From Carboxylicivirga marina (lineage in GTDB: Bacteria; Bacteroidota; Bacteroidia; Bacteroidales; Marinilabiliaceae): a DNA stretch of 43,254 bases. The notes beneath the pieces are model-generated. The model was not told the origin of the DNA. It searched no databases and worked only from the letters and a program-made list of their open reading frames with translations. How positions within the stretch are numbered: the stretch's first letter is position 1; every line of letters starts with the position of its first letter. A program made the translations under genes and the position numbers. Below, one piece after another: positions 25,118-34,866 of this stretch. The stretch is from the NCBI RefSeq assembly GCF_016612505.1, contig NZ_JAENRR010000044.1:1-43254 (forward strand), in the 5' to 3' direction.

Positions 25118-25430
25118 GGAAATATGATTAATGTGTGAAATACGAAAATAAACAATCTTTTGATATTTGTTATATGATATTTATCTCGTTAACTAGTGCT
25201 TAACACGAATTGCTGATGTAGCTTGAATTATTAGAATTATTTAATTTGTTAAGCAATGTCTTTATAAGGCGCTTTTCACGATAAATAAGGTAATCCTTCA
25301 TTAAAAAAACAATGACTGAAGCATTACATAATGCTTGCAATAGTGACGATAAGGTCTTATTTTACAAAGCCCAATGAGCATGGTTATGCTTGATGTTGAA
25401 AAAGGGTAATTATAAAAAGAAAGATATAAA
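25118..25430. other. Divergent intergenic region
   Basis: 313 bp between the start of the S9 peptidase gene (minus) and the start of the PhzF gene (plus), so it must carry both promoters. Apart from one candidate for phzF (25335-25365) I see no operator, riboswitch or small gene. Confidence 0.5.
25335..25365 (+). promoter_or_regulatory. Candidate promoter of the PhzF gene
   Basis: TTG (25335-25337), 20-nt spacer, TATTTTAC (25358-25365). This fits the Bacteroidota layout TTG/N17-23/TAnnTTTG in spacing, but the last two bases of the -7 element do not match. It would give a 5' leader of about 60 nt. Confidence 0.25.
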
Positions 25431-26219
25431 ATGAAACTTCCTATATATCAGATTGACGCTTTTACTGACGAGATTTTTGGTGGTAACCCGGCTTGTGTAG
25501 TGCCTTTGCAAGATTGGTTACCCGATGAGTTGCTCTTAAAAATTGCAAAGGAGAACGCGGTGGCCGAAACGGCTTTTTTTGTAATGGGTAAGAGTAGTAT
25601 ACACCTTCGTTGGTTTACACCTGATTTGGAAATGGATTTATGTGGACATGCTACACTTGCTACCGCTTATGTGCTTAAAGTACATTTAGATTATGAACCT
25701 GAAGTGATTGTATTTGATACATTAAGCGGAGAGTTAAAAGTTGAGTGCCATGCTGATATGCTTACTTTGGATTTTCCTACTCGTGAGCCTGTTAGAGCCG
25801 AACTGCCACAGGCAATAAAAGAAGCCATTAGTACTCAGCCCGATGCAGTTCTGGTAGCCCGAGATTATGTATTGGTATATCCATCGCAAAGTATGGTTGA
25901 GAATATTCAAATTGACCGTCACAAATTTGATGAAATCGATTTAGGAACGGGTGGCGTTATCGTGACTTCCAAAGGCACACAATGCGATTTTGTATCACGA
26001 TTTTTTACTCCTCAAGCTACTATCTTAGAAGATCCTGTGACCGGATCAGCGCATTGTTCATTAATTCCTTATTGGAGCAAGAAGCTTAATAAACAAGACC
26101 TGGTGGCCATGCAGTTATCAGATCGAAAAGGAACCCTGTATTGCCACAACAATGGAAAACGCGTGCAAATAAGCGGAAAGGCCCGTACTTTTATGGTAGG
26201 TCATATTTGGGTGGATTAA
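25431..26219 (+). CDS. PhzF-family isomerase/epimerase
   Basis: 262 aa, the normal family length. Two-lobed diaminopimelate-epimerase-like fold motifs are present: IYQIDAFTDEIFGGNPACVV at the N-terminus, Glu46 in ENAVAETAFF (equivalent of the catalytic Glu of PhzF), LRWFTPDLEMDLCGHATLATA, and EDPVTGSAHCSLIPYW in the second lobe. Family members catalyse isomerisation of small hydrophobic or aromatic substrates. No phenazine biosynthesis genes are nearby, so involvement in phenazine formation is very unlikely and the substrate is unknown. It is probably cytoplasmic and monocistronic. Confidence 0.93.
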   Translation: MKLPIYQIDAFTDEIFGGNPACVVPLQDWLPDELLLKIAKENAVAETAFFVMGKSSIHLRWFTPDLEMDLCGHATLATAYVLKVHLDYEPEVIVFDTLSGELKVECHADMLTLDFPTREPVRAELPQAIKEAISTQPDAVLVARDYVLVYPSQSMVENIQIDRHKFDEIDLGTGGVIVTSKGTQCDFVSRFFTPQATILEDPVTGSAHCSLIPYWSKKLNKQDLVAMQLSDRKGTLYCHNNGKRVQISGKARTFMVGHIWVD

Positions 26220-26279
26220 TAAGCACCTATTGTCAATACGTATTGAGTATGTGTGATGCCGAAATAATTTGATTAATAT

Positions 26280-26310
26280 TTGGATTCTTCATACGCATGG
26301 GTTACTTTCG
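26280..26310 (+). promoter_or_regulatory. Candidate promoter of the sensor kinase gene
   Basis: TTG (26280-26282), 20-nt spacer, TACTTTCG (26303-26310), one mismatch to TAnnTTTG. The ATG follows 72 nt downstream. Confidence 0.4.
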
Positions 26311-26381
26311 TTTTGTCCCGTTTAATAACTTGGTTTTCAGCATCTGATTGAGTAAATTTATATGCAACTAACCTGGTTATA

Positions 26382-29300
26382 ATGAATAAAATTAGCTTTA
26401 TAGCAACTCTTCTAATGGTTGTTAGTTGGTGCATGGCCCAGAATTCACCCATGCGCTTTCAAAGTATTACCATTAATGACGGTCTTTCTCTTAGCTCGGT
26501 ATATTGTATTGCCAAGGATAGCAAAGGTTTTATGTGGTTTGGAACCGAAGATGGTCTCAACCGATTTGATGGTTACAAGTTCGAAATATATCGTACTGAT
26601 GTGAAGAATCCTAATAGTATTTGTTACAAATGGATAGAGCACATTGAAGAAGATGAAGCAGGTATGTTGTGGTTTGGTTCTCGTAACGGATTATCACACT
26701 TTAATCCTGTTACAAAAACCTTTAAGAACTTTCATAGTCGACAGGAAAATTCAATTCAAAATGATACCGTTACTTCTTTGGTGTCATATGATTCTGAGGT
26801 TTATGTAGGAACAAAACAAGGTTTGTCCGTTTTTAATACTGCAAGCTTATCTTGTGCCACCTACAAAGGTATTGATGGTGTAAATACCATAATTAAAACT
26901 GAAAAAGGCATACTCATTGCAGCTTCCAATGGTTTGTTTCAATTAAGTAAGAACAATGAACTAACAATGTTATGTGATTTCAATGTTCGCGATGTCAGCA
27001 TTCTTGATGAGTTAATAGTTTGTGCCCATATGTCAGGCATTCAAGTGTTTGATTGTAAAAGTGAAGAATGGACCATTCCTCATCTGAAAGATAAATTATC
27101 TGATATTGAAAGTATTGAAGTGGATAAAAAAGGGCGCATATGGATAAATGCGCAGAATGGTCTGTGGCTGTATAATTTATCGACAAAGAGTTTGAAAAAG
27201 ATTATCGATACACAGCAAACGAGTAATAGCCTGGCCATCAATAGTAGTAAGGTTCTTTATATTGATGACCATGCTAATGTATGGTACGCCACGCATGGCG
27301 ATGGACTTTTTATTATCAACCATCAACTGGAAGTAACGAAATGCGTGCACAATCCCACCGATAAAGAAAGCATTAATCAAAATGCGTTTAACTGTATTTA
27401 TGCTGACACAGTAACCGGAAATATTTGGTTGGGAACATATGGTGCAGGAATAAATATTTATCATCCGGCGGCTAACAAATTTGACTTACTCAAGCACAAT
27501 CCTTTGAATGAAAATAGTTTGCCAAGTAATTTTATTTGGTCAATATTTGAAACGAAGGATAGCTGCCTATGGATTGGTACGAATGACAAAGGAGTGTGCC
27601 ACTATTGTCCGAAAGCTGATAAATATACTTCCTTTGAGCATCAACCAAATAATAGTTATTCTTTATCGAATAATTCGATTCGTGAGGTATTTGAAGACAG
27701 TGATGCCACTATTTGGCTAGGAACTGACGGAGGAGGTCTTAACCGTTACAATCCATCCACAAGGAGCTTTACCAGGTATGTATATGATAAAGAAGATGAG
27801 CGGTCGATTTCGGATAACTCAGTAAGAGTTGTGTTTGAAGATAGTGGCGGTCAAATGTGGGTTGGTACCCGAAATGGGCTCAACTTATTTGATAAGGAAA
27901 AGGGGTACTTTAAACGCTTTATTCATCAGCCAGACGATCCCGCCTCTTTATCGCATAACTTTGTCTATGCCAGTATTATTGAAAGTAAAGATGGCGCATT
28001 GTGGATAGGGACATATGGTGGTGGTCTTAACCGATTGAATCTTCAAGATTACAAATTTAAGCATTATACAAACGATGGGGAAGAAGGGAAGAGGCTGAGT
28101 AATAACATTGTATTTAGTGTATACGAAGATGAGAACGGTTTTATTTGGGTTGGAACCAATGAAGGACTGAATATTCTGAATCCGACAACAGGAGATGTGA
28201 AAATATTGGGATTGAAAGATGGCTTGCCAAATGAGGTGATATACAGCATTCTTCCTGATGGAATGGGAAATGTATGGCTAAGTACGAACCATGGAATTTG
28301 TCGCATTAACCAAAAAACACTGAAATGTGTAACATACGATGTGAGTGATGGATTACAAAGCAATGAGTTTAATGGAGGAGCTTTTCATAGTGGTAGGTCA
28401 GGGCGATTGTATTTTGGAGGCGTTTACGGATTGAATATTCTTAATCCGGAAATATTGCAAACGAATACGACGGTTAGTCAGCCTGTTATTACCCGATTAG
28501 AAGTATTAGGCAATGTGGTTGATGTATCGGGTTTGGCACAAAATAAATCAGTAGTAGAACAGGATAGCCAGGTTGTGATGCCCACCGATATTAGCTATAC
28601 CAAACACATCACACTCGATTACGAGCAGCGCTTTTTTGCGCTTGAGTTTTCGGGTTTAAACCATTTGTTTCCGGGGAAAACGCATTATGCTTTTCAACTA
28701 TCACCAATGGATAAAAAATGGAATAAGGCTGGTCTTCGTAACTATGTGTCATTTGCCAATGTAAAGCCGGGCGATTACCAGTTTAAAGTAGTTAGTACCA
28801 ATAGTGACGGGGTATGGAGTGATAAAGTTGCAACACTTGGTATAACGATTCGTCCACCTTTCTGGCAAACTACCTGGTTTATTTTCTTGGAGATAGCTTT
28901 GTTGTTGGTACTCATTAGTTTTGGATATTGGTTTTTGTTGAAAATAAAGACCAATAAACTGTTGCGTGCTCAAAACGAACGAATCAAAAATGCAAATGCG
29001 CTATTGCATCGATCTGAAGAAAACCTGCGGCATATGAATATCACTAAAGATAAATTCTTCTCCATTATTTCGCATGACTTAAAAAATCCATTTACCAGTT
29101 TAATGTCTATTAGCTCTATGCTTGATGAGAATTATCAATATGCCGAGGAAGATGATAAACGTGATGCTGTGAAAAGAATCAATCACTCGGTCAAAAATAT
29201 TTATTTACTACTTGAGAATTTACTTACATGGTCGCGTTCACAGCGTGGTAAGATCTGTTTTCAGAAAAAGGATTTTAACCTGTCAGTATTAATTTCTGAA

Positions 29301-29717
29301 AACATTAACCTTTATAAAGCAGCTGCCGACAAAAAAGGTATACAGTTTATCAACGAGGTAAATGAAGAAGTGATTGCCATTGGAGATAGAAACACCATCA
29401 ATACTATTATTCGTAACCTGTCGGGCAATGCGATTAAGTTTACACCATCTGGTGGCAAAATCAAATATACAATCATAAAAGAGGATGGGTTCTGGAAAGT
29501 ATCTATTCAGGATTCAGGAGTTGGTATAAAAGGCGATGATCAGGAACGTTTATTCTGCATTGATAAAAAGCTGAAGACAGATGGTACTGATGGTGAGAAA
29601 GGAACAGGACTTGGATTAATTATCTGTAAAGAATTTGCTGAGAAAAATGGGGGAGAGATCGGCGTTATGAGTCAGTCAGGTACAGGATCAACGTTTTGGT
29701 TTACTGTCAAAGCATGA
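26382..29717 (+). CDS. Two-component sensor kinase with periplasmic beta-propeller sensor
   Basis: 1111 aa. Signal peptide 1-19. Residues about 20-700 consist of Reg_prop repeats (for example GFMWFGTEDGLNRFDGYKFEIY, TIWLGTDGGGLNRYNPSTRSF, QMWVGTRNGLNLFD) forming two seven-bladed propellers. A Y_Y_Y domain follows (about 745-825, ending VATLGITIRPPFWQT), then one transmembrane helix (about 832-855), a HisKA domain with phospho-acceptor His898 (IISHDLKNPF) and a HATPase domain with N, G1 and G2 boxes (NLSGNAIKF, DSGVGI, GTGLGL). Such sensors usually detect oligosaccharides in the periplasm. Unlike typical hybrid systems, the protein ends after the ATPase domain: there is no receiver and no AraC domain. 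No response-regulator gene adjoins, so the partner is elsewhere. Confidence 0.93.
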   Translation: MNKISFIATLLMVVSWCMAQNSPMRFQSITINDGLSLSSVYCIAKDSKGFMWFGTEDGLNRFDGYKFEIYRTDVKNPNSICYKWIEHIEEDEAGMLWFGSRNGLSHFNPVTKTFKNFHSRQENSIQNDTVTSLVSYDSEVYVGTKQGLSVFNTASLSCATYKGIDGVNTIIKTEKGILIAASNGLFQLSKNNELTMLCDFNVRDVSILDELIVCAHMSGIQVFDCKSEEWTIPHLKDKLSDIESIEVDKKGRIWINAQNGLWLYNLSTKSLKKIIDTQQTSNSLAINSSKVLYIDDHANVWYATHGDGLFIINHQLEVTKCVHNPTDKESINQNAFNCIYADTVTGNIWLGTYGAGINIYHPAANKFDLLKHNPLNENSLPSNFIWSIFETKDSCLWIGTNDKGVCHYCPKADKYTSFEHQPNNSYSLSNNSIREVFEDSDATIWLGTDGGGLNRYNPSTRSFTRYVYDKEDERSISDNSVRVVFEDSGGQMWVGTRNGLNLFDKEKGYFKRFIHQPDDPASLSHNFVYASIIESKDGALWIGTYGGGLNRLNLQDYKFKHYTNDGEEGKRLSNNIVFSVYEDENGFIWVGTNEGLNILNPTTGDVKILGLKDGLPNEVIYSILPDGMGNVWLSTNHGICRINQKTLKCVTYDVSDGLQSNEFNGGAFHSGRSGRLYFGGVYGLNILNPEILQTNTTVSQPVITRLEVLGNVVDVSGLAQNKSVVEQDSQVVMPTDISYTKHITLDYEQRFFALEFSGLNHLFPGKTHYAFQLSPMDKKWNKAGLRNYVSFANVKPGDYQFKVVSTNSDGVWSDKVATLGITIRPPFWQTTWFIFLEIALLLVLISFGYWFLLKIKTNKLLRAQNERIKNANALLHRSEENLRHMNITKDKFFSIISHDLKNPFTSLMSISSMLDENYQYAEEDDKRDAVKRINHSVKNIYLLLENLLTWSRSQRGKICFQKKDFNLSVLISENINLYKAAADKKGIQFINEVNEEVIAIGDRNTINTIIRNLSGNAIKFTPSGGKIKYTIIKEDGFWKVSIQDSGVGIKGDDQERLFCIDKKLKTDGTDGEKGTGLGLIICKEFAEKNGGEIGVMSQSGTGSTFWFTVKA

Positions 29718-29757
29718 AATTGCTAAGTAAATTGTCAATAAACTTTTCGGCACAATT

Positions 29758-29785
29758 TTGGTTTATCCTAAAAAGACTATTTTTG
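29758..29785 (+). promoter_or_regulatory. Promoter of the peptide deformylase gene
   Basis: TTG (29758-29760), 17-nt spacer and TATTTTTG (29778-29785), a full match to the Bacteroidota -7 consensus TAnnTTTG. Transcription should start near 29792, leaving a leader of only about 20 nt before the ATG at 29812. This is the best promoter match I found in the window. Confidence 0.6.
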
Positions 29786-29811
29786 CAGCGGAAAAATCAA
29801 AACAGAGATAA

Positions 29812-30393
29812 ATGGCATTAGCGATTACAGCATATGGCACCAAAGTGCTTCGTAAGGTGTGCGACGAGATTACTAAAGATTACGATGGGCTTCAGGCACT
29901 TATTGATAGCATGTGGGAAACGATGTACGAAGCTGGTGGTGTAGGTTTGGCTGCTCCTCAAGTCAATAAAGCCATCCGATTATTTACAGTAGATACTGTG
30001 CAAGTGTTTGAGGGGATGAATGATGAAGACAAGGAAGACTTGTTTGAAGATGAAGCACCGGTAAAAGAAACGTTTATTAATGCACAAATTGTTGGTGAGT
30101 CGGAAGAAGTATGGGCTGATAATGAAGGTTGCCTTAGCTTGCCTGACCTGAGTGGTGAAGTGGAACGCCCATGGGCTATTGAAATTGAATATTACGATAA
30201 AGATTTTAATAAGCAGTCAAAAACGTTTTCTGGTTATAATGCCCGTGTTATTCAGCACGAATATGATCACACCGAAGGTATTTTGTATGTCGATCATTTA
30301 TCGGGTATTGCCAAGCGATTGATAAAAGGAAAATTGAACAAAATTGCAGAAGGAAAAGTGGCACCGCGCTATCGTATGCGTTTTGCTAAATAA
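29812..30393 (+). CDS. def: Peptide deformylase
   Basis: 193 aa. The three signature motifs are complete: GGVGLAAPQV (43-52), EGCLSLP (105-111, metal ligand Cys107) and QHEYDH (148-153, ligands His149 and His153 with Glu150 as catalytic base). It removes the N-formyl group from nascent proteins in the cytoplasm. An acidic insert (about 67-82, EGMNDEDKEDLFEDE) between motifs 1 and 2 is typical of Bacteroidota enzymes. Its own promoter and terminator make it a single-gene transcript. Confidence 0.97.
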   Translation: MALAITAYGTKVLRKVCDEITKDYDGLQALIDSMWETMYEAGGVGLAAPQVNKAIRLFTVDTVQVFEGMNDEDKEDLFEDEAPVKETFINAQIVGESEEVWADNEGCLSLPDLSGEVERPWAIEIEYYDKDFNKQSKTFSGYNARVIQHEYDHTEGILYVDHLSGIAKRLIKGKLNKIAEGKVAPRYRMRFAK

Positions 30394-30409
30394 GGATATA
30401 AAGTACCCC

Positions 30410-30447
30410 AAAAATGGCCTTAATTCATGCGAGTTAAGGCCATTTTT
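30410..30447 (+). terminator. Rho-independent terminator of def
   Basis: AAAAATGGCCTTAA (30410-30423) pairs perfectly with TTAAGGCCATTTTT (30434-30447) around a 10-nt loop; the stem ends in a T-run. It begins 17 nt after the stop codon. Confidence 0.9.
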
Positions 30448-30544
30448 GTATTTACTCACTTCGTTTAATGCATCATGTCAACCGTTTGATGCCAAAGAAT
30501 AGCAGCTTCAGGCAAATAACACCTATGTGCCCTTGGTTATCTAA

Positions 30545-30552
30545 TACTTTTG
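30545..30552 (+). promoter_or_regulatory. Candidate -7 element for the RND efflux operon
   Basis: TACTTTTG matches TAnnTTTG exactly and lies 58 nt before the adaptor ATG at 30610. I do not see a TTG at the expected -33 distance, so the operon may need an activator, for example the LytTR regulator encoded downstream. Confidence 0.35.
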
Positions 30553-30609
30553 TGAATGGAATTAATCTGTTTATAAAGGAAATAAGAAAACTAACAGGAT
30601 ATTAAAATC

Positions 30610-31662
30610 ATGAGAAAACAAACATTACCGTTGATAACAGCACTTGTATTAGTGGCAATAAGTATGGTTAGCTGTGGCTCAAAAGGTGAAGCAAAACAAA
30701 CGCCAGCACGTTATGTAAAGGTGGAACAACTTGGGGGAAATAATAATAACGAAGAACTTATATTCCATGGCCAGCTAAAAGAGAAGAAAGAAGTTAGCAT
30801 TGCCTTTAAGGTAGGCGGTCAGGTATATAATGTATTGGTTGATGAAGGTGATTATGTGAAAAAAAATCAGGTGATTGCACGCATTGATCCTCGCGATTAT
30901 AAAATTCAGTTACAGTCTGCTAAAGCACAGTTTATTCAGGTAGAAGGCGAATATGCTCGCTATAAGGAGTTGTATAAAAAGAACAAACTTCCGATTAACA
31001 CACTTGAGAAAATGGAAGCTGGTTATTTAGCTGCCAAAAGTGGCTGCGAAGCAGCACAAAATGCCTTGAACGATACTGAGTTAAAAGCGCCTTTTGAAGG
31101 TTATATCTACCGCAAGAATATTAGCAATTTTGAAAACGTAGCTCCAGGTCAATCGATTTTTGCTTTGCTTGATGTTAGTCATCTCGAAGTACATTTTAGT
31201 CTTCCTGAAAGCAAGGTGTCAACAGCTAAGCGATTTAAAGATATTGAATGTGATGTGCAAACAGCAGGGCTTTATGGTGTAAAAGCCGAAGTGTTATCGG
31301 TAAACGAAAAAGCCAATGGAAACGACATGTTTGATGTGCGCTTGATGGTGAATAATAACAAAGACAACGTGCTTAAACCAGGTATGTCGGTTAAGGTTCG
31401 TATTCAATTACCTGATGAAACAGGAAGTGGTGTAATGGTGCCTCTTGAAGCTATTTTTCAGAATGAAGGAAAATCCTATGTGTGGGTGTTTAATCGTCAA
31501 AATTCGGTGGTAAACAAGAAAGCCATTCAGATTAGTAAACTAAAGAACAATGGTATGATGTCGGTTTCATCTGGATTAAGCGGAAAAGAAACGGTTGTAA
31601 TTGCAGGTGTTTATAGCCTAACAGATAATCAGCCCGTAAAAGTACTAAACAACAAACTCTAA
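30610..31662 (+). CDS. RND efflux periplasmic adaptor (membrane fusion) lipoprotein
   Basis: 350 aa. Lipobox SMVSC (Cys22) after a signal peptide. The HlyD/AcrA layout follows: barrel-sandwich half (SIAFKVGGQVYNVLVDEGDYVKKNQVIARI), alpha-hairpin about 95-155, second half-motif (LKAPFEGYIYRKNISNFENVAPGQSIFALLD), beta-barrel and membrane-proximal domain. It should bridge the inner-membrane pump and TolC. The pump gene starts 13 nt after its stop. Regulation is likely as one operon with the two following genes. Confidence 0.94.
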   Translation: MRKQTLPLITALVLVAISMVSCGSKGEAKQTPARYVKVEQLGGNNNNEELIFHGQLKEKKEVSIAFKVGGQVYNVLVDEGDYVKKNQVIARIDPRDYKIQLQSAKAQFIQVEGEYARYKELYKKNKLPINTLEKMEAGYLAAKSGCEAAQNALNDTELKAPFEGYIYRKNISNFENVAPGQSIFALLDVSHLEVHFSLPESKVSTAKRFKDIECDVQTAGLYGVKAEVLSVNEKANGNDMFDVRLMVNNNKDNVLKPGMSVKVRIQLPDETGSGVMVPLEAIFQNEGKSYVWVFNRQNSVVNKKAIQISKLKNNGMMSVSSGLSGKETVVIAGVYSLTDNQPVKVLNNKL

Positions 31663-31675
31663 AGCTCATATCAAT

Positions 31676-34600
31676 ATGTTAGAAAAGATTTTATCTCAAA
31701 AAGCATTTTTGAGCTTTATTTTTGTGGCCATACTTGTCGGAGGATTAGTATCCTATGATTCGATGGGTAAGCTTGAAGATCCTGAGATACCGGTAAAAGC
31801 GGCAGTAATTATAACACAATATCCGGGTGCATCGGCCGATGAGGTGGATCGCGAAGTAACCGATGTACTTGAAAAGGCGATTCAACGTTTAGAGAATATC
31901 GATTTCCTTGAATCACGTTCTATTCCAGGAATGTCAGAAATAACCATCAATATAAAGTCAGGTGTAAGGTCAGAGGAGCTACCACAGCTTTGGGATCATA
32001 TGCGTCGAAAAATATATGATGTAAGAGGCAGCTTGCCAGCAGGTGCCCGCGAGCCCATTATCAACGATGATTTTGGTGATGTGTCAGGTATTTTTCTGGC
32101 GGTGTCTAATGATGGCTATGCCTATCATGAGTTCCAGGATTATGTTGATGAACTAAAAAAAGAATTGCAGCTGGTTGAGGGTGTTAAGCGAATTGAAGTA
32201 TTTGGTAAGCGCACCGAAGTGGTTAATATCAGCTTTGATAATGAGTACTTTGCTTCTTTAGGTATTAACCCAATGATGATTTTCCAGGCGTTTAATGATC
32301 AGGGAGTCATCGTTAACCCAGGTACCTTTACAGCAGGTAGTGAACGTATCCGGGTAAGCATTGGTAATAAATTCCAGACCATTGATGAAATTCGCGACTT
32401 TGAGGTGAAGCTTCCCAATGGAGGACGTTACCGTTTAGGGCAAGTAGCCAAGGTCGAGCGTGAGTTTTATGAGCCAGAATTACAAAAGTTGAAGTTCAAT
32501 GGTCGTGAGTCTATTGGTTTAGCGCTTTCGATGGAAAGTGGGGGTAATGTGATTGTATTGGGTGAAGCTGTTGAAAAGCGCTTAGCCGAACTGCAGCAAG
32601 ATTTACCGATTGGTATTGAAACGCATAAAATATTTTATCAGCATAATAATGTGGAGGAATCGATTGATAACTTTATTGTTAATCTGATTGAATCCATTGT
32701 TATTGTAATCGTTGTCCTTCTTATTTTTATGGGCATGCGAGCTGGCTTGTTAATTGCCAGTGGGCTCGTATTTACAATTCTTACAACATTCATACTAATG
32801 GCGGGTATGGATATTGAATTACACCGCGTGTCGTTGGCAGCCATTATTATTGCCATGGGTATGTTGGTTGATAATGCCATTGTTATTGCCGATGGTATCC
32901 TCATTGATTTAGATAGAGGCATGGAGCGCAAAAAGGCCTTTACGAATACAGCTAAGAAATCGGCTATACCGCTATTAGGAGCAACCATGGTAGCCATTTT
33001 GGCTTTTATGCCTTTAGCTTTTAACAGTACTGCAGCCGGTGAATTTTTACGTCCCCTGTTTTGGGTATTAGCTTTGTCCTTATTTGCCAGCTGGGTGTTG
33101 GCCATGGTTCAAACCCCCTTTCATGCGCAGTATTTTTATAAAAAGCGCAAGAAAAAGAGTATGGGTGACGATGAGCATGATCCATACGGCGGTCGTTTCT
33201 ATCAAATCTTTGGTAAGTTTATAAAGTTTGCTTTATGGCACAAATCATTAACAGTAATCGCAACAGCTGTTGTTTTGGTACTGGCCTTCTGGTCTTTCCA
33301 ATTTGTTAAACAAGATTTTTTCCCCGGAGCAACCTATGATCAATTTATTTTAGAATATCGTTTGCCCGAGGGACAGGACATTTCTAAAGTAGAAGCAGAT
33401 TTAGAACAGATACAGGAAGAACTGAACGAATGGGATAATATCAACTATATCGTTACCGGTTTAGGAAGTACGCCTGTGCGTTATACTTTAATGCGTCCGG
33501 TTAACGGATTGAGCCTGAGTTATGGCGAGTTGATTATCAGTATAAACAATGCAGAGCTAAAAGATGAAACGATTGCTCAAATTCAGGACTATGTCATTAA
33601 GAATTATCCACAATCATTTGCCAGGGTAAGAGAATACATGGCGATTGGTGGTGATTTTAAAATAGAAGCAAAATTTACAGGTCCTGATGCCAGTGTGTTA
33701 CGGGAATTGGCCGAGCAAGCTAATCAAGTGATGCGTGAAGAGCCAAAAGCGGCTTTTGTAACACAAAACTGGCGTAATTCAGTGAAGGTACTAACACCTG
33801 TTTATTCGCAGGATAATGCTCGTGAATTAATGGTGAGTCGTTCTGATGTAGCCAATGCCCTGGCCATTGCTTCAAGTGGAATGCCGGTGGGGGTATTTTA
33901 TAACGGAGACTACCAGTTGCCGGTAATGCTTAAGCTCGATAAAACCATTAGTGACGACATGGGGCAGCTGGCTTCGGTGCCTGTTTGGTCTGGTTTGCCA
34001 CAAAGTGTCGCCCTTAGTCAGTTGGTTGATTCAATTGATGTACGTTGGGAAAATAGCATGATTCGTCGTTATGACGGACAGCGTGCCATTAAAGCGCAAT
34101 GCGACCCTATTGCTGGTGTGGCACCTCCTGAGTTGTTAATCGAATTGAAAGATAAAGTAGAAGCCATTCCATTACCAGAAGGATATAAGTTAGAGTGGCT
34201 TGGCGATTACAAAAGTAGCAATGAAGCCAACGAAGGATTGGCCGAAAATATGCCATTGGCTGCCTTATTAATATTGGTGATTATCATTGGTTTATTTAAT
34301 AACTTCAGACAACCAATAATCATTCTGTCATTAATGCCATTGGCTTTTATTGGAGTGATACTAGGTTTTCTTGCAACAGGTTTCTACTTCTCATTCTTCT
34401 CGGTAATTGGTACGCTTGGTTTAATGGGTATGATGATAAAAAATGCGGTGGTTCTGCTTGATGAAATCAACCTGCAGATATCGCAAGGTAAAAATAAGCT
34501 CAATGCTATTATTGACTCAACCTTGTCGAGGGTACGTCCGGTAATGATGGCATCATTAACAACCATTCTGGGGATGTTACCATTGGCTTTTGACGATATG

Positions 34601-34756
34601 TTTAAAACCATGGCTGTTGCGATTATGTTCGGCTTGCTGGTTGGTACGGTCATTACACTTATTGTTATTCCGGTACTGTATGCTGTGTTGTATAAGGTAA
34701 ACACTAAAAGCTTGCATTGTGATGATAAGCAGGAAGTGAAAAAAATAGCAGAATAA
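31676..34756 (+). CDS. RND efflux pump, inner-membrane permease
   Basis: 1026 aa with the twelve-helix AcrB/HAE1 layout: first helix at 10-28, large porter domain, helices 2-6 (about 330-475), helix 7 about 520-540, second porter domain, and helices 8-12 to residue 1010. The proton-relay helix 4 reads IIAMGMLVDNAIVIADG, with Asp-Asn in place of the usual Asp-Asp pair, as in TriC-like pumps; helix 10 has the conserved Lys in MMIKNAVVLLDE. It uses the proton gradient to export toxic compounds; the substrate range cannot be deduced. It lies between adaptor and TolC genes. Confidence 0.95.
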   Translation: MLEKILSQKAFLSFIFVAILVGGLVSYDSMGKLEDPEIPVKAAVIITQYPGASADEVDREVTDVLEKAIQRLENIDFLESRSIPGMSEITINIKSGVRSEELPQLWDHMRRKIYDVRGSLPAGAREPIINDDFGDVSGIFLAVSNDGYAYHEFQDYVDELKKELQLVEGVKRIEVFGKRTEVVNISFDNEYFASLGINPMMIFQAFNDQGVIVNPGTFTAGSERIRVSIGNKFQTIDEIRDFEVKLPNGGRYRLGQVAKVEREFYEPELQKLKFNGRESIGLALSMESGGNVIVLGEAVEKRLAELQQDLPIGIETHKIFYQHNNVEESIDNFIVNLIESIVIVIVVLLIFMGMRAGLLIASGLVFTILTTFILMAGMDIELHRVSLAAIIIAMGMLVDNAIVIADGILIDLDRGMERKKAFTNTAKKSAIPLLGATMVAILAFMPLAFNSTAAGEFLRPLFWVLALSLFASWVLAMVQTPFHAQYFYKKRKKKSMGDDEHDPYGGRFYQIFGKFIKFALWHKSLTVIATAVVLVLAFWSFQFVKQDFFPGATYDQFILEYRLPEGQDISKVEADLEQIQEELNEWDNINYIVTGLGSTPVRYTLMRPVNGLSLSYGELIISINNAELKDETIAQIQDYVIKNYPQSFARVREYMAIGGDFKIEAKFTGPDASVLRELAEQANQVMREEPKAAFVTQNWRNSVKVLTPVYSQDNARELMVSRSDVANALAIASSGMPVGVFYNGDYQLPVMLKLDKTISDDMGQLASVPVWSGLPQSVALSQLVDSIDVRWENSMIRRYDGQRAIKAQCDPIAGVAPPELLIELKDKVEAIPLPEGYKLEWLGDYKSSNEANEGLAENMPLAALLILVIIIGLFNNFRQPIIILSLMPLAFIGVILGFLATGFYFSFFSVIGTLGLMGMMIKNAVVLLDEINLQISQGKNKLNAIIDSTLSRVRPVMMASLTTILGMLPLAFDDMFKTMAVAIMFGLLVGTVITLIVIPVLYAVLYKVNTKSLHCDDKQEVKKIAE

Positions 34757-34782
34757 TCGATTTTTCATGTATAGGTTAGTAG

Positions 34783-34821
34783 TAGGAGCTGCTGTTTGTA
34801 ACGGCATTTTGGCAGCTCCTA
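34783..34821 (+). terminator. Hairpin within the efflux operon, between pump and TolC genes
   Basis: TAGGAGCTGC (34783-34792) pairs perfectly with GCAGCTCCTA (34812-34821), 19-nt loop, followed by TTTT. It lies 27 nt after the pump stop and 46 nt before the TolC start. It looks like an intrinsic terminator or attenuator that could lower expression of the downstream genes or protect the 3' end of the upstream message. Confidence 0.6.
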
Positions 34822-34866
34822 TTTTAAGCCAAAAAGGACTGATTAAAAAGACTTTAAAACTATAAA

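Noticed and set aside
25431-26219. Phenazine biosynthesis role for the PhzF protein
   Set aside because: No other phz genes nearby; PhzF-like isomerases are widespread outside phenazine producers.
32638-33105. 155-codon minus-strand ORF inside the RND pump gene
   Set aside because: Antisense shadow of transmembrane helices; the plus-strand pump frame is complete and conserved.
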